A DNA stretch of 64,000 nt, taken from contig NZ_JACHJP010000001.1 of assembly GCF_014203715.1 (NCBI RefSeq), positions 1,404,432 through 1,468,431 on the forward strand. The letters are read 5' to 3'. This DNA comes from Streptosporangium saharense. Its GTDB lineage: Bacteria > Actinomycetota > Actinomycetes > Streptosporangiales > Streptosporangiaceae. Both the position numbers and the translations under genes were made by a program. Positions 10,133 to 17,632 of this stretch are shown in pieces (positions within the stretch are counted from its first letter, which is position 1; each line of letters begins with the position of its first letter). Below the pieces are notes generated by a model. That model did not search any database. It saw nothing but the letters and a program-made list of their open reading frames with translations, and was not told where the DNA came from.

Positions 10133-10138
10133 ACCCTA
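10133..10138 (-). promoter_or_regulatory. -10 box for a leaderless RDD transcript
   Basis: On the minus strand the hexamer TAGGGT is followed by 6 nt and then the GTG start, so the expected transcription start falls on the start codon. No Shine-Dalgarno sequence is present. Confidence 0.45.
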
Positions 10139-10174
10139 CCTATGGCGGACCCTCCCACCTGCCCGCACAGGGGG

Positions 10175-10699
10175 TCACTCCTCCTCGAACCGCCAGCGCG
10201 TCGCCGTCGCGCCGTCGGCCCCGTAGCCGAAGGCCCGCGTCGGGACGATCCGGTAGAGACCGTACTCGGGGGAGCCGGGCAGGTCGTCGGCGAAGGCGGA
10301 GCCGTCCCGCACGGAGAGCTCCCAGCCGTACTTGGCCTTGAAGGCGTCGAGCACCCGCCTGATGCCGTCCTCGTCGGTGACCCGGACGGCCTCGCCCTCG
10401 ACGACGAGGTCGAGCGTCCCGTCGGTCGCGGTGAGGACGCACCGGGGGTCCCGGGCGAGGTTCCTGCTCTTGCGGGAGCCGGGGCGGCTGGCGAAACAGG
10501 GCACGTCGTCGGCCCAGACCGGCATCAGCGGTACGGCGTGCGGACCGCTGTCCGGCCGTACGGACGACAGCCAGGCCCGGGGCACCGACTCGACGCACGC
10601 GCGGGCCAGGTCCCAGGGCTTCACCGTCGCCGGGTCCGTGCTGATGGGGACGGCGTCGGTCTCGCTGAACAGGAGCTCGGCCACCGGCTTCTTCGTCAT
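10175..10699 (-). CDS. PPOX-like (pyridoxamine 5'-phosphate oxidase fold) flavin/F420-binding protein
   Basis: This is a 174-residue single-domain protein of the split-barrel fold. It has the usual order of strands: WLSSVRPDSGPHAVPLMPVW, then CFASRPGSRKSRNLARDPRCVLTA, then LDLVVEGEAVRVTDE, and a terminal FGYGADGATATRWRF. The R-K-S-R-N-L block is the phosphate-binding segment seen in F420- or FMN-dependent members of this superfamily. Actinobacterial relatives are often F420H2-dependent reductases, but cofactor and substrate are not determinable here. It starts at ATG 10699 with GAGAGGAAG upstream. It is divergent from an HxlR regulator with two matched operators between them, so it is very probably that regulator's target. 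Confidence 0.8.
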   Translation of the reverse strand: MTKKPVAELLFSETDAVPISTDPATVKPWDLARACVESVPRAWLSSVRPDSGPHAVPLMPVWADDVPCFASRPGSRKSRNLARDPRCVLTATDGTLDLVVEGEAVRVTDEDGIRRVLDAFKAKYGWELSVRDGSAFADDLPGSPEYGLYRIVPTRAFGYGADGATATRWRFEEE

Positions 10700-10730
10700 C
10701 GTGGATCTTCCTCTCTTCGCGCCTCAGTCA

Positions 10731-10745
10731 GTTCCCTGAAGGAAC
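10731..10745. promoter_or_regulatory. Operator 1 (GTTCC-N5-GGAAC) between PPOX gene and HxlR regulator
   Basis: This is a perfect palindrome with 5-bp arms, GTTCC (10731-10735) and GGAAC (10741-10745), followed by TCAT. The same 15-bp unit recurs 40 bp away, about four helical turns, in the same intergenic region. It is the presumptive binding site of the adjacent HxlR regulator on the side nearer the PPOX gene. Confidence 0.65.
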
Positions 10746-10770
10746 TCATAGGACGACCGTAGCAGAGTAA

Positions 10771-10785
10771 GTTCCTTGAGGGAAC
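10771..10785. promoter_or_regulatory. Operator 2 (GTTCC-N5-GGAAC) overlapping the HxlR promoter
   Basis: This is the second copy of the palindrome, arms 10771-10775 and 10781-10785, again followed by TCAT. It covers the -35 region belonging to the TAGACT -10 box at 10794, so binding would repress the regulator's own promoter. This autoregulation is inferred from position. Confidence 0.65.
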
Positions 10786-10793
10786 TCATCGCC

Positions 10794-10799
10794 TAGACT
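10794..10799 (+). promoter_or_regulatory. -10 box for a leaderless hxlR-type transcript
   Basis: TAGACT ends 4-7 nt before GTG 10803/ATG 10806, so the transcription start should coincide with the start codon. Confidence 0.5.
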
Positions 10800-10802
10800 G
10801 GG

Positions 10803-11288
10803 GTGATGCAACGCACCCGGTTCGGCGACATGGCCTGTTCCATCGCCCGCACGCTGGACGTCGTGGGCGAGCCGTGGTCGCCGCTGATCCTGCGGGACGT
10901 CTACGTCGGTATGAACCGCTTCGAGCAGATCCAGCAGGACCTGGGCATCTCCCGCAAGGTGCTCGCCGAGCGGCTCAGATGGCTGACCGACAACGGCGTG
11001 CTCGAACGGCGGGCGTACTCGGAGCGGCCACCGCGCCACGAGTACGTGCTGACCGCCAAGGGCAGGGAACTGTGCGACCTGCTGATGGTGATGGTGCGCT
11101 GGGGCGACCGGTGGGCCTCGGGCGAGGAGGGGCCGCCGGTGCTCTACCGCCACCACGCCTGCGGCGAGATCGGTCACGTCGAGCTGTGCTGCTCGGCGTG
11201 CGGCGGGCCGATGCGCGCGACCGACGTGGACGTGCTGCCCGGGCCTGGGGCGCGGCTCAGAACTCCAGACGCGGGGCCGACCGGCTGA
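10803..11288 (+). CDS. HxlR-family winged-helix regulator
   Basis: This is a regulator of about 160 residues. The HxlR signature begins near the N-terminus (CSIARTLDVVGEPWSPLILRD) and continues with the wing and recognition helix (RFEQIQQDLGISRKVLAERLRWL ... GVLERRAYSERPPRHEYVLTAKG). The C-terminal part adds a small Cys/His cluster (YRHHACGEIGHVELCCSACGG) that resembles a zinc site. Start may be GTG 10803 or the next codon, ATG 10806. Two GTTCC-N5-GGAAC palindromes upstream are its likely operators. Its last 32 nt overlap the convergent B3/B4 gene. The inducer is unknown. Confidence 0.87.
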   Translation: MMQRTRFGDMACSIARTLDVVGEPWSPLILRDVYVGMNRFEQIQQDLGISRKVLAERLRWLTDNGVLERRAYSERPPRHEYVLTAKGRELCDLLMVMVRWGDRWASGEEGPPVLYRHHACGEIGHVELCCSACGGPMRATDVDVLPGPGARLRTPDAGPTG

Positions 11289-11949
11289 GCATGGTGGTCT
11301 TCGGCGCTACCGGCCAGACCTCGCCGAGCCGCCCGGCGAGCGTGGTGATCAACTCCTCGACGTCCCTGGCCGCCGAGTCGTGCAACGCCTCGGCGACGAT
11401 CAGCACCGAGGCCGTGCTGGGCCGTACCGCCGAAAGACCGCTCTGCCGGTTCGTCCACCGCCGGGCGTGCGCGCGGCCCTCCGCGTCGGCGAAGACCACC
11501 TCGCGCGGCTCCGGATTCTCCGTCTCGCCGGAGAAGGTCAGGTAGGTCTCCTCGCCCGTGGCGTGCCTGACCTCAAGGCCCCCGGAGACGTTGGCCAGGT
11601 CGAACACGGCGACCGGGATCGCGAACGCCAGCGAGGCCGCGTTGCACAGGTCGATCAGCGGATGGATCCTGGGCAGGTCCCCCTCCTTCTTGAAGCGCCG
11701 CAGCAGCGCCTCCGAGGCACAGCGGTACTGGGTCGGCTTGAGCCCCATCTTGGAGAAGGTGCGCCGCCAGGCCTGGATCTCGGGAAACTCGGCCTCGGGA
11801 CCCGCCGCGAGCCGCCGCCCTGCGACGGCGCCGAACTCCGCGATCGGCTCCTCGACGGACACGTCCGGGGTGATTCCGGTGGCCAGGACGACCCCGGCGG
11901 CGAGACCGGGGTGCTCCGCCCAGAGATCGCTGGAGTGCTGGAAGTACAT
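11257..11949 (-). CDS. B3/B4 tRNA-binding-domain protein
   Basis: This is a 230-residue stand-alone B3/B4 domain, the editing/tRNA-contact module found in the beta subunit of phenylalanyl-tRNA synthetase. Typical segments are AEFPEIQAWRRTFSKMGLKPTQYRCASEALLRRF, HPLIDLCNAASLAFAIPVAVFDL and the C-terminal STASVLIVAEALHDSAARDVEELITTL. Free-standing members are thought to clear mischarged tRNA or act on related compounds; that is family knowledge, not shown here. Start ATG 11949 is chosen over the in-frame 11985 because AGGGGG lies upstream and alignable sequence begins there (MYFQHSSDLW). Confidence 0.82.
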   Translation of the reverse strand: MYFQHSSDLWAEHPGLAAGVVLATGITPDVSVEEPIAEFGAVAGRRLAAGPEAEFPEIQAWRRTFSKMGLKPTQYRCASEALLRRFKKEGDLPRIHPLIDLCNAASLAFAIPVAVFDLANVSGGLEVRHATGEETYLTFSGETENPEPREVVFADAEGRAHARRWTNRQSGLSAVRPSTASVLIVAEALHDSAARDVEELITTLAGRLGEVWPVAPKTTMLSRSAPRLEF

Positions 11950-12019
11950 GGGAGACCCCCTGTGATCACGTGTGTAGGAGGACACCGTAACCGGTGCCGA
12001 TCATCCTGTACGGCCCCGC

Positions 12020-12397
12020 TCAGGTGAGGCGGGTGACGAGGGCGGCGGTGTCGGCGGGGCCGAGACGGATGCCGAAGACCTCGTCGAGGGCCTTCGGCAC
12101 CTCGGCGGGTTCGAGCAGCCGTTCCTCGACGGTGCCGTCGGCGCGGCGGGCGGTCAGCGCGGTCCCGGTGAGGCCGTACAGGACCTCCGCGTCGGGGCGC
12201 CTGGCCACGGGGCGGCCGACGAACGGCGAGTTTGGATGAGTGGAAATGTAGTGATTTATCACGACGTAGTCGGCTGGGTAGCGCGGGTCGAGGGTGAACG
12301 CGTGCAGGTCAAGCCAGTCGTCACCGGCCGGGACGCCTCGTGCGGAACGCAGCACCCACTCCTGCGAGGTGAGCCGTTCCAGCCGGAAGCGCCGCCC
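12020..12397 (-). pseudogene. C-terminal remnant of an arylamine N-acetyltransferase
   Basis: Reading on the minus strand, the frame encodes NGRRFRLERLTSQEWVLRSARG followed by DDWLDLHAFTLDPRYPADYVV and INHYISTHPNSPFVGR. This is the beta-barrel and C-terminal part of the NAT family, ending at a normal stop. The N-terminal half, with the catalytic Cys, His and Asp of the roughly 270-residue enzyme, is absent. Upstream of 12397 the frame runs into Ala/Pro/Lys codons within a hairpin element and meets a stop near 12474. GTG 12353 could still allow a 111-residue product, but it could not be an acetyltransferase. The gene was apparently cut by insertion or deletion at the repeat region. Confidence 0.75.
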
Positions 12398-12417
12398 GTT
12401 CCGCTGTGCTTGCTTTT

Positions 12418-12529
12418 GCGGCGCCTTCGGCGCCGCGGGCTTGGGCGCCTGCGGGTCGGTGCTTTCCCTCGTCGCTCATCCGCTGGCGCTCCTTCGCTCC
12501 TCAGTCCAAGCACCGACGGCGCCCAAGCC
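12418..12529. repeat. Hairpin (MITE/REP-like) element abutting the NAT remnant
   Basis: Two nested symmetric structures are visible. A short hairpin GCGGCGCC-TTC-GGCGCCGC occupies 12418-12436. A larger imperfect inverted repeat has left arm pieces GGCTTGGGCGCC (12438-12449) and TCGGTGCTT (12456-12464), matched by AAGCACCGA (12508-12516) and GGCGCCCAAGCC (12518-12529). That is 21 paired positions around a 43-nt centre. It lies exactly where homology to NAT is lost. No coding capacity. It looks like a small palindromic mobile or REP-type unit, but copies elsewhere cannot be checked here. Confidence 0.6.
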
Positions 12530-12541
12530 GGACACTCCTCA

Positions 12542-12689
12542 CACACGGCACCGGTACCCCAAACCCTTCACACACGGCGCCGGTAATCCAAGCCTCCTCA
12601 CGCTTGGCATCGATACCCCAAACCCCTTGCGTACGGCGCCGGTAATCCAAGCCTCCTTGCGCTTGGCGTTGGTACCCCCACGCTCTTCG
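12542..12689. repeat. Tandem repeat array, alternating 29-30-nt units (period about 59 nt)
   Basis: Five consecutive units lie at 12542-12570, 12571-12600, 12601-12629, 12630-12659 and 12660-12689. Units 2 and 4 share GGCGCCGGTAATCCAAGCCT and a few more bases. Units 1, 3 and 5 form a second class with (G/A)TACCCC near the middle and CTT near the end. The array is therefore an alternating A-B-A-B-A pattern, about 2.5 copies of a 59-nt unit, without spacers. An open + frame crosses it but has no family resemblance and is regarded as noise. Confidence 0.7.
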
Positions 12690-12738
12690 CCAATGGGTGG
12701 GTTGGGGATGGTTTCGTTGTGGGGTGGGTTTGACGCCC

Positions 12739-12744
12739 TAGGCT
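12739..12744 (+). promoter_or_regulatory. -10 box for a leaderless spoIIM-like transcript
   Basis: TAGGCT is followed by 6 nt and then GTG 12751, with no ribosome-binding site between; the transcript probably starts at the start codon. Confidence 0.45.
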
Positions 12745-12750
12745 TTGCTG

Positions 12751-13746
12751 GTGGACATCGACGCCTTCGTCAACGCGCACCGGCCGGTCTGGGACCGCCT
12801 TGAGGAGCTGGTACGGCGCCGCAGGTCGCTGGATGGTGCGGAGATCGACGAACTCGTCGAGCTCTACCAGCGGGTCGCGACCCACCTGTCCATCGTGCGC
12901 TCCGGGCAGGCGGACCCGTTCCTGGTGGGACGGCTCTCCGCGCTGGTCGCCAGGGCCCGCTCCGCGGTGACCGGTGCGCACACCCCCGCCTGGCGGGAGT
13001 TCGTCCGGTTCTTCACGGTCTCCTTCCCGGTGGTCGCCTACCGCGCCCGCTGGTGGTGGGTCGGCACGACCGTGGCGTTCCTGCTGGTCTCGACGGTCAT
13101 GGCCGTCTGGGTCGCGCACGACCCCGCCGTCCAGGCCGCGGTCGGCACGCCCGAGGAGATCCGCAGGCTCGTCGAGCACGACTTCGCCGACTACTACTCC
13201 GAGCACCCGGGAGCCTCGTTCGCGGGCCAGGTCTGGGTCAACAACGCCTGGGTCTCGATGCAGGTCATCGTGATGGCCATCCTGCTCGGCCTGCCGATCC
13301 CGTACATCCTGTGGCAGAACGCGGCCAACGTTGCCGTCTCCGCCGGGCTGATGGCCTCCCACGACAGGCTGGACATCTTCTTCGGGCTGATCACCCCGCA
13401 CGGCCTGCTCGAACTGACCGCGGTCTTCCTGGCCGCCGCCGTCGGCATGCGCCTGGGCTGGACGGTCGTGAACCCGGGGCCGCGCAGGCGTGGCGAGGCC
13501 CTCGCCGAACAGGGCAGGGCCGTGGTGAGCGTGGCGCTCGGCCTGGTCGTCGTCCTGCTGGTCTCCGGGCTCATCGAGGGCCTGGTCACCCCCTCGGGGT
13601 TGCCGACCTGGGCACGGATCGGCATCGGGGTCGTCGCCGAGGTGGCCTTCCTGGCCTACGTGATCTTCTTCGGCCGCCGTGCCCTGGCCGAGGGGGAGAC
13701 CGGCGACCTGGAGCGAGCCCCCGACCTGGCCCCGAGCGCCGGATAA
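12751..13746 (+). CDS. Stage II sporulation protein M-family (SpoIIM/DUF95) membrane protein
   Basis: This is a 331-residue multi-pass membrane protein. The cytosolic N-terminal helices (DIDAFVNAHRPVWDRLEELVRR, YQRVATHLSIVRSG) are typical of actinobacterial SpoIIM-like proteins. Hydrophobic helices follow around residues 105-128, 168-190 (WVNNAWVSMQVIVMAI), 198-218, 225-245, 268-288 and 293-312. The family includes SpoIIM of the endospore engulfment complex, but non-endospore actinobacteria carry it beside RDD, DUF58 and MoxR genes, as here; its role there is unresolved. GTG 12751 is preferred over TTG 12745. Imperfect copies of GGATAAGC repeat across its stop codon. Confidence 0.85.
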   Translation: MDIDAFVNAHRPVWDRLEELVRRRRSLDGAEIDELVELYQRVATHLSIVRSGQADPFLVGRLSALVARARSAVTGAHTPAWREFVRFFTVSFPVVAYRARWWWVGTTVAFLLVSTVMAVWVAHDPAVQAAVGTPEEIRRLVEHDFADYYSEHPGASFAGQVWVNNAWVSMQVIVMAILLGLPIPYILWQNAANVAVSAGLMASHDRLDIFFGLITPHGLLELTAVFLAAAVGMRLGWTVVNPGPRRRGEALAEQGRAVVSVALGLVVVLLVSGLIEGLVTPSGLPTWARIGIGVVAEVAFLAYVIFFGRRALAEGETGDLERAPDLAPSAG

Positions 13747-13792
13747 GCCGGATAAGCGGGATAGGCCGGATATAGCCCGGTGACCAGGAGCG

Positions 13793-15160
13793 TCACAGGC
13801 GGCCGGCCGCCTTCAGGGCCAGGTAGGCGTCGGCGAGGGCCGGGGCGATCTGCTCGGGGGCGGCGTCGACGACCTCGACGCCCTGCCGCCTGAGCCTGGC
13901 GGTGATCCTGCGCCGCTCCGCGCTGTGCCGTTCGGCAGCCGCGGCGTCGTAGACCAGCTCCGCCGTACCGCGACCGGCCTCCATCGCCGCGACCTGGGGG
14001 TCGGAGACGGCGGCCAGCAGCACCAGGTGCCGGGAGGAGAGCTGGGGGAGCACCGGCAGCAGCCCCTCCTCAAGGGAGGCCGGGTTCAGGTCGGTGAGCA
14101 CGACCACCAGGCAGCGCCGCTTGGCCCTGGACAGCACGGCCGAGACCATGCCCGCCGAGTCGGCCTCGATCAGCTCGGCCTCGATCGGCGCCATGGTGTT
14201 GACCAGGGTGGCCAGCAGGTCGGTACGGCCCGCGCCGGAGACCCAGGCCCGGACCGCGCGGTCGTGGGCCATGAAGTCCACCCGGTCGCCCGCCCGCGAG
14301 GCCAGCGCCGCCAGCAGCAGCGCCGCGTCCATCGACCAGTCGAGGCGGGGCCAGCCGGGCGCGATCCCGGCTCCACCGGGGACGTTCCGGTTCCTGGGAA
14401 GCTCACCCGCGAGCGGGATCGGGGCGGTGCCGACCCGTCCGGCGGAGGTGCGCCCGGTGTCCAGGACGATCAGCACGCGGCGGTCGCGTTCCGGACGCCA
14501 GGTGCGCACGACCACGTCGTGACGGCGGGCGGTCGCCCGCCAGTCGATCGAACGGACGTCGTCGCCGACCACGTACTCGCGCAACGAGTCGAACTCGGTG
14601 CCCTGCCCCCTGATCATCGAGGGGTGCCTGCCCTCAAGCTCCCTGAGCCTGGACAGCTTGGCGGGCAGGTGCTTGCGGCTGAGGAACGGCGGCAGCACCC
14701 TGACCGACCACGGCACGCTGTGGGAACCCTGACGCCCCGCGATGCCCAGCGGTCCCAGCGTCCGCACGGTGACCGTGACCGCCTCGCGGTCGCCCCTCCT
14801 GGAGGGGGTGAGCGTCGTGACCAGGCGGCGGCGCTCCCCGGGAGGGACGTCGAGGACGAAACGGCGGGGGTTCGCCCCGGCAGAGGGGGGCCAGGCGTCC
14901 CTGAGCAGTCCCCTGGCCCTGCGGGGGCCGGGGTTCTCCACGATCAGCTCGACCGTGGCGGTCTCGCCGAGCCGTACCAGACGGTCGCCCGCGCGGTGCA
15001 GCCGCAGCGGGCGCACCCCCGCGGCCAGCGCCAGATCGATCGCGACCAGCGCGGCCAGCAGCAGCGCGACGGCGGCGACCGCCAGGGCGGGCCTGGGCGC
15101 GAACAGCACGGCCAGGGTGCCCAGCAGGGCCAGCAGCGCGGCCCGTCCCGTCAGAGCCAT
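13793..15160 (-). CDS. DUF58-domain protein (MoxR partner)
   Basis: This is a 455-residue protein with two N-terminal membrane helices (residues 5-45), a beta-sandwich-like region, and the DUF58 core. The core's hallmark EFDSLREYVVGDDVRSIDWRATARR lies near residues 190-215. A von Willebrand A-like segment follows (VLIVLDTGRTSAG ... RCLVVVLTDLNP), suggesting metal-dependent protein contacts. DUF58 proteins work with MoxR AAA+ ATPases as a chaperone pair that matures or inserts metal into partner proteins. It is the last gene of the five-gene minus-strand operon, 43 nt after moxR. Confidence 0.87.
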   Translation of the reverse strand: MALTGRAALLALLGTLAVLFAPRPALAVAAVALLLAALVAIDLALAAGVRPLRLHRAGDRLVRLGETATVELIVENPGPRRARGLLRDAWPPSAGANPRRFVLDVPPGERRRLVTTLTPSRRGDREAVTVTVRTLGPLGIAGRQGSHSVPWSVRVLPPFLSRKHLPAKLSRLRELEGRHPSMIRGQGTEFDSLREYVVGDDVRSIDWRATARRHDVVVRTWRPERDRRVLIVLDTGRTSAGRVGTAPIPLAGELPRNRNVPGGAGIAPGWPRLDWSMDAALLLAALASRAGDRVDFMAHDRAVRAWVSGAGRTDLLATLVNTMAPIEAELIEADSAGMVSAVLSRAKRRCLVVVLTDLNPASLEEGLLPVLPQLSSRHLVLLAAVSDPQVAAMEAGRGTAELVYDAAAAERHSAERRRITARLRRQGVEVVDAAPEQIAPALADAYLALKAAGRL

Positions 15161-15203
15161 GCCCGCACCGCCCCGCCTTCTCCTTCACGGACCGTTGTCA
15201 TGA

Positions 15204-16433
15204 TCAACGGGGGACGGGGACGGAGGCGAGGATCGCGTCGATCAGGCCGTCCGCGGTCGCGCCCTCAAGCTCGGCCTCGGGGCGCAGCTGGATGCGGTGC
15301 CGCAGCGCGGGCCTGGCCAGGGCTTTGACGTCGTCCGGGGTCACGTAGGAGCGGCCGGACAGCCACGCCCAGGCGCGGGCCCCGGCGAGCAGTGCGGTGC
15401 CGCCACGCGGGGAGACGCCCAGTTGCAGCGACGGCGACTGGCGGGTGGCCCTGGCGATGTCCACGATGTAGCCGAGCACCTCGGGGCCCACGTGCACCCG
15501 GCTGACCGCCGCGCGCCCCGCGTCGAGGTCCTCGATGGTCGCGACCGCCCTGATCCGGGACAGGTCACGCGGGTCGAAGCCGAGCGCGTGCCGTTCCAGC
15601 ACGGCGATCTCCTGGTCGCGGGCGGGCAGCGGCACGGTCAGCTTGAGCAGGAACCGGTCGAGCTGCGCCTCGGGGAGCTGGTAGGTGCCCTCGTACTCGA
15701 CCGGGTTCTGGGTCGCGGCCACGATGAACGGCTCGGGCAGCGCGCGCGCCCTGCCCTCCACGCTGACCTGCCGCTCCTCCATGGCCTCAAGGAGGGCCGC
15801 CTGCGTCTTCGGGGGCGTGCGGTTGATCTCGTCGGCGAGCAGCAGGTTGGTGAAGACCGGCCCCTCCCTGAACTCGAACTCCGACGTCTTCGCGTCGTAG
15901 ACCAGGGACCCCGTGACGTCGCCCGGCATCAGGTCCGGGGTGAACTGCACCCGCCTGAAGTCCAGGGAGAGCGCGGCCGACAGCGTCTTGACCAGCAGGG
16001 TCTTCGCGACGCCGGGCACACCTTCGAGCAGCACGTGCCCCCGGCAGAGCAGGGCGATCACCAGCCCGGTGACCACCGCGTCCTGCCCGACCACGGCCTT
16101 GGCGACCTCGGCACGCAGCGCCCCGAGCGCCTCCCGCGCTCCGTCAGCCTCGGCGGGCGGCACGGCGGGCGCCCCGGCAGACGGCCCAGCGGGGGGCCCA
16201 GCAGGGGGTACGGCGGGCGGCCCCGCGGCGGGTCCGGCGGCGAAGGCCGGGGGCGGCCCGAAGGCGGGAGGCGGTCCGGTGGGTGGGGCCGGGGGCGCCG
16301 GGAAGCCTCCCTGACCGAAGCCACCCTGACCAGCGGGAGGACCGTCCTGGCCGCCGTTGTCCGGCGGCGTGCCGGGGGTCCCACCGGCCCCGTGACCGGG
16401 GTACTCGGCGCCCGGCTCGCTGCGCTCGCTCAC
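15204..16433 (-). CDS. MoxR-family AAA+ ATPase with Pro/Gly-rich N-terminal tail
   Basis: This is a 409-residue AAA+ ATPase. Residues 1-95 are a Pro/Gly/Ala low-complexity extension (GFPAPPAPPTGPPPAFG and similar) not found in short MoxR proteins. The catalytic core follows with Walker A (LLEGVPGVAKTLLVK), Walker B (LLLADEINRTPPKTQ), sensor 1 (FIVAATQNPVEYEGTY) and the arginine-finger stretch (LPEAQLDRFLLKL). The C-terminal lid ends near residue 409. It starts with GTG overlapping the DUF4350 stop (GTGA), so it is coupled to it. Likely acts with the DUF58 protein encoded next. Confidence 0.93.
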   Translation of the reverse strand: MSERSEPGAEYPGHGAGGTPGTPPDNGGQDGPPAGQGGFGQGGFPAPPAPPTGPPPAFGPPPAFAAGPAAGPPAVPPAGPPAGPSAGAPAVPPAEADGAREALGALRAEVAKAVVGQDAVVTGLVIALLCRGHVLLEGVPGVAKTLLVKTLSAALSLDFRRVQFTPDLMPGDVTGSLVYDAKTSEFEFREGPVFTNLLLADEINRTPPKTQAALLEAMEERQVSVEGRARALPEPFIVAATQNPVEYEGTYQLPEAQLDRFLLKLTVPLPARDQEIAVLERHALGFDPRDLSRIRAVATIEDLDAGRAAVSRVHVGPEVLGYIVDIARATRQSPSLQLGVSPRGGTALLAGARAWAWLSGRSYVTPDDVKALARPALRHRIQLRPEAELEGATADGLIDAILASVPVPR

Positions 16434-17632
16434 GACTCTCTGACCTGCCTTTCCAACATGTCAAGATATGCGGCCACGGCTATCAGCCCGGCCTCGTCAG
16501 CCGGTGCCTGGCCGTACAGGGCGGAACCCACGTAGGCGGCGGGCTGCCCTGTCCTTTCGACGATCGCGCCGACCACCGCGTCGGGTGTCGCCGTCGCGGG
16601 CAGTCCGAGCCTGGGGATCACCCGGTCCACGAAGCCCGTTCTGAGGGCGGACACGGCCCGGTCGCGGGCCCGTCTCGCCCGGTAGAGCCTGGCCCGTCCC
16701 TCGACGGTCTCCGCGGCCCTGACCACGACCGGCAGCCGCTCCGTCACCACGGGGCCGAGCCTGCGGCCCTGCCAGAGCGCGAGCAGCACGACCACGACAC
16801 CCAACTGCACCACGGCCCAGCCAACCGCGGGCGGGATGAGGTCGTACACGCTCTGCGGCGCGGCGCCGCTCTCCGACGGTGTCTCCGGGGCGACCAGCCA
16901 CACCAGCGTGGGCCGCGCCCCGGCGAGGTTCGTCGCCAGCGCGGCGTTGCCGTCCTCCGCCAGGCGCAGGTTGCTCATGAACTGGCCGTCGCCGACGACC
17001 GTGACCGTACGGCCCTCGTCCGCGTAGCTGATCAGCGACGGAGAGCCGTTGGCCGGATAGCAGCCGACCCCGCCGAAGGGGGTGGTGAAGGTCGTCCCGC
17101 CCAGATAGGCACTGCCCGCCTTGACCGCGGCGGGCAGCGAGCACCCCGGCTCGCGCGAGCGTGTCCGCACCGCGGGACCGGGGTTCACGCCGGGGGCCAG
17201 CAGGGTGAGGTACGGCTGGTCGCCGACCACCAGCCGGTCGGCGGGCGCGGCGGCGAGCCGCTCGACCTCCTCCTCGTCGAGGAAGGAGGTGTCGCCGATC
17301 AGCAGCGTGCTGCCTCCCGCGCTCTGCGCACCCTCGGCGGCCGTGACGGCCTCGGTCACCGAGGTGACCCGGACGACCCGTACGCCGTTGGCCCGCAGCA
17401 GTTGCGCCATACCCCTGGACCCGGTCAGCGCGGTGCTCTCGGGGTCGAGTGGCCTGCCCGGGTCCTGACCGCCGCTGAGCAGCACCCCGCCGACGGCGAC
17501 CAGCACCACCAGGAGGGCGGCGAGCAGGGCGCCCCGGCCGCCGCGCCACAGGCTTCCCGCGGTCGGCGAGGTCGGCCTCGACTCCCCGGTGCCGGGGACG
17601 TTCACGGGGGCGAGCCCCGTCGGGGAGCTCAC
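16430..17632 (-). CDS. DUF4350-domain membrane protein
   Basis: This is a 400-residue protein with an N-terminal membrane helix (about 35-53, LLAALLVVLVAVGGVLL). An extracytoplasmic DUF4350 domain follows (GMAQLLRANGVRVVRVTSV, then STLLIGDTSFLDEEEVERL ... RLVVGDQPYLTLLAPG). A second helix lies near residue 265 (VGWAVVQLGVVVVLLALW), and a basic cytosolic tail completes it. The domain resembles the glutamine-amidotransferase-like fold and is a standard member of actinobacterial MoxR/DUF58 operons. The GTG start overlaps the stop of the DUF4129 gene by 4 nt. The longer upstream open frame is antisense noise. Confidence 0.83.
   Translation of the reverse strand: MSSPTGLAPVNVPGTGESRPTSPTAGSLWRGGRGALLAALLVVLVAVGGVLLSGGQDPGRPLDPESTALTGSRGMAQLLRANGVRVVRVTSVTEAVTAAEGAQSAGGSTLLIGDTSFLDEEEVERLAAAPADRLVVGDQPYLTLLAPGVNPGPAVRTRSREPGCSLPAAVKAGSAYLGGTTFTTPFGGVGCYPANGSPSLISYADEGRTVTVVGDGQFMSNLRLAEDGNAALATNLAGARPTLVWLVAPETPSESGAAPQSVYDLIPPAVGWAVVQLGVVVVLLALWQGRRLGPVVTERLPVVVRAAETVEGRARLYRARRARDRAVSALRTGFVDRVIPRLGLPATATPDAVVGAIVERTGQPAAYVGSALYGQAPADEAGLIAVAAYLDMLERQVRES

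Noticed and set aside
12542-12689. CRISPR array
   Set aside because: Unit length is about right, but the units are contiguous without spacers, alternate between two classes and are degenerate; no cas genes are near.
12294-12803. A 169-codon + strand open frame through the repeat region
   Set aside because: Its residues only reflect the tandem repeat and hairpin; no ribosome site, no family, and it runs into the spoIIM-like start in another frame.
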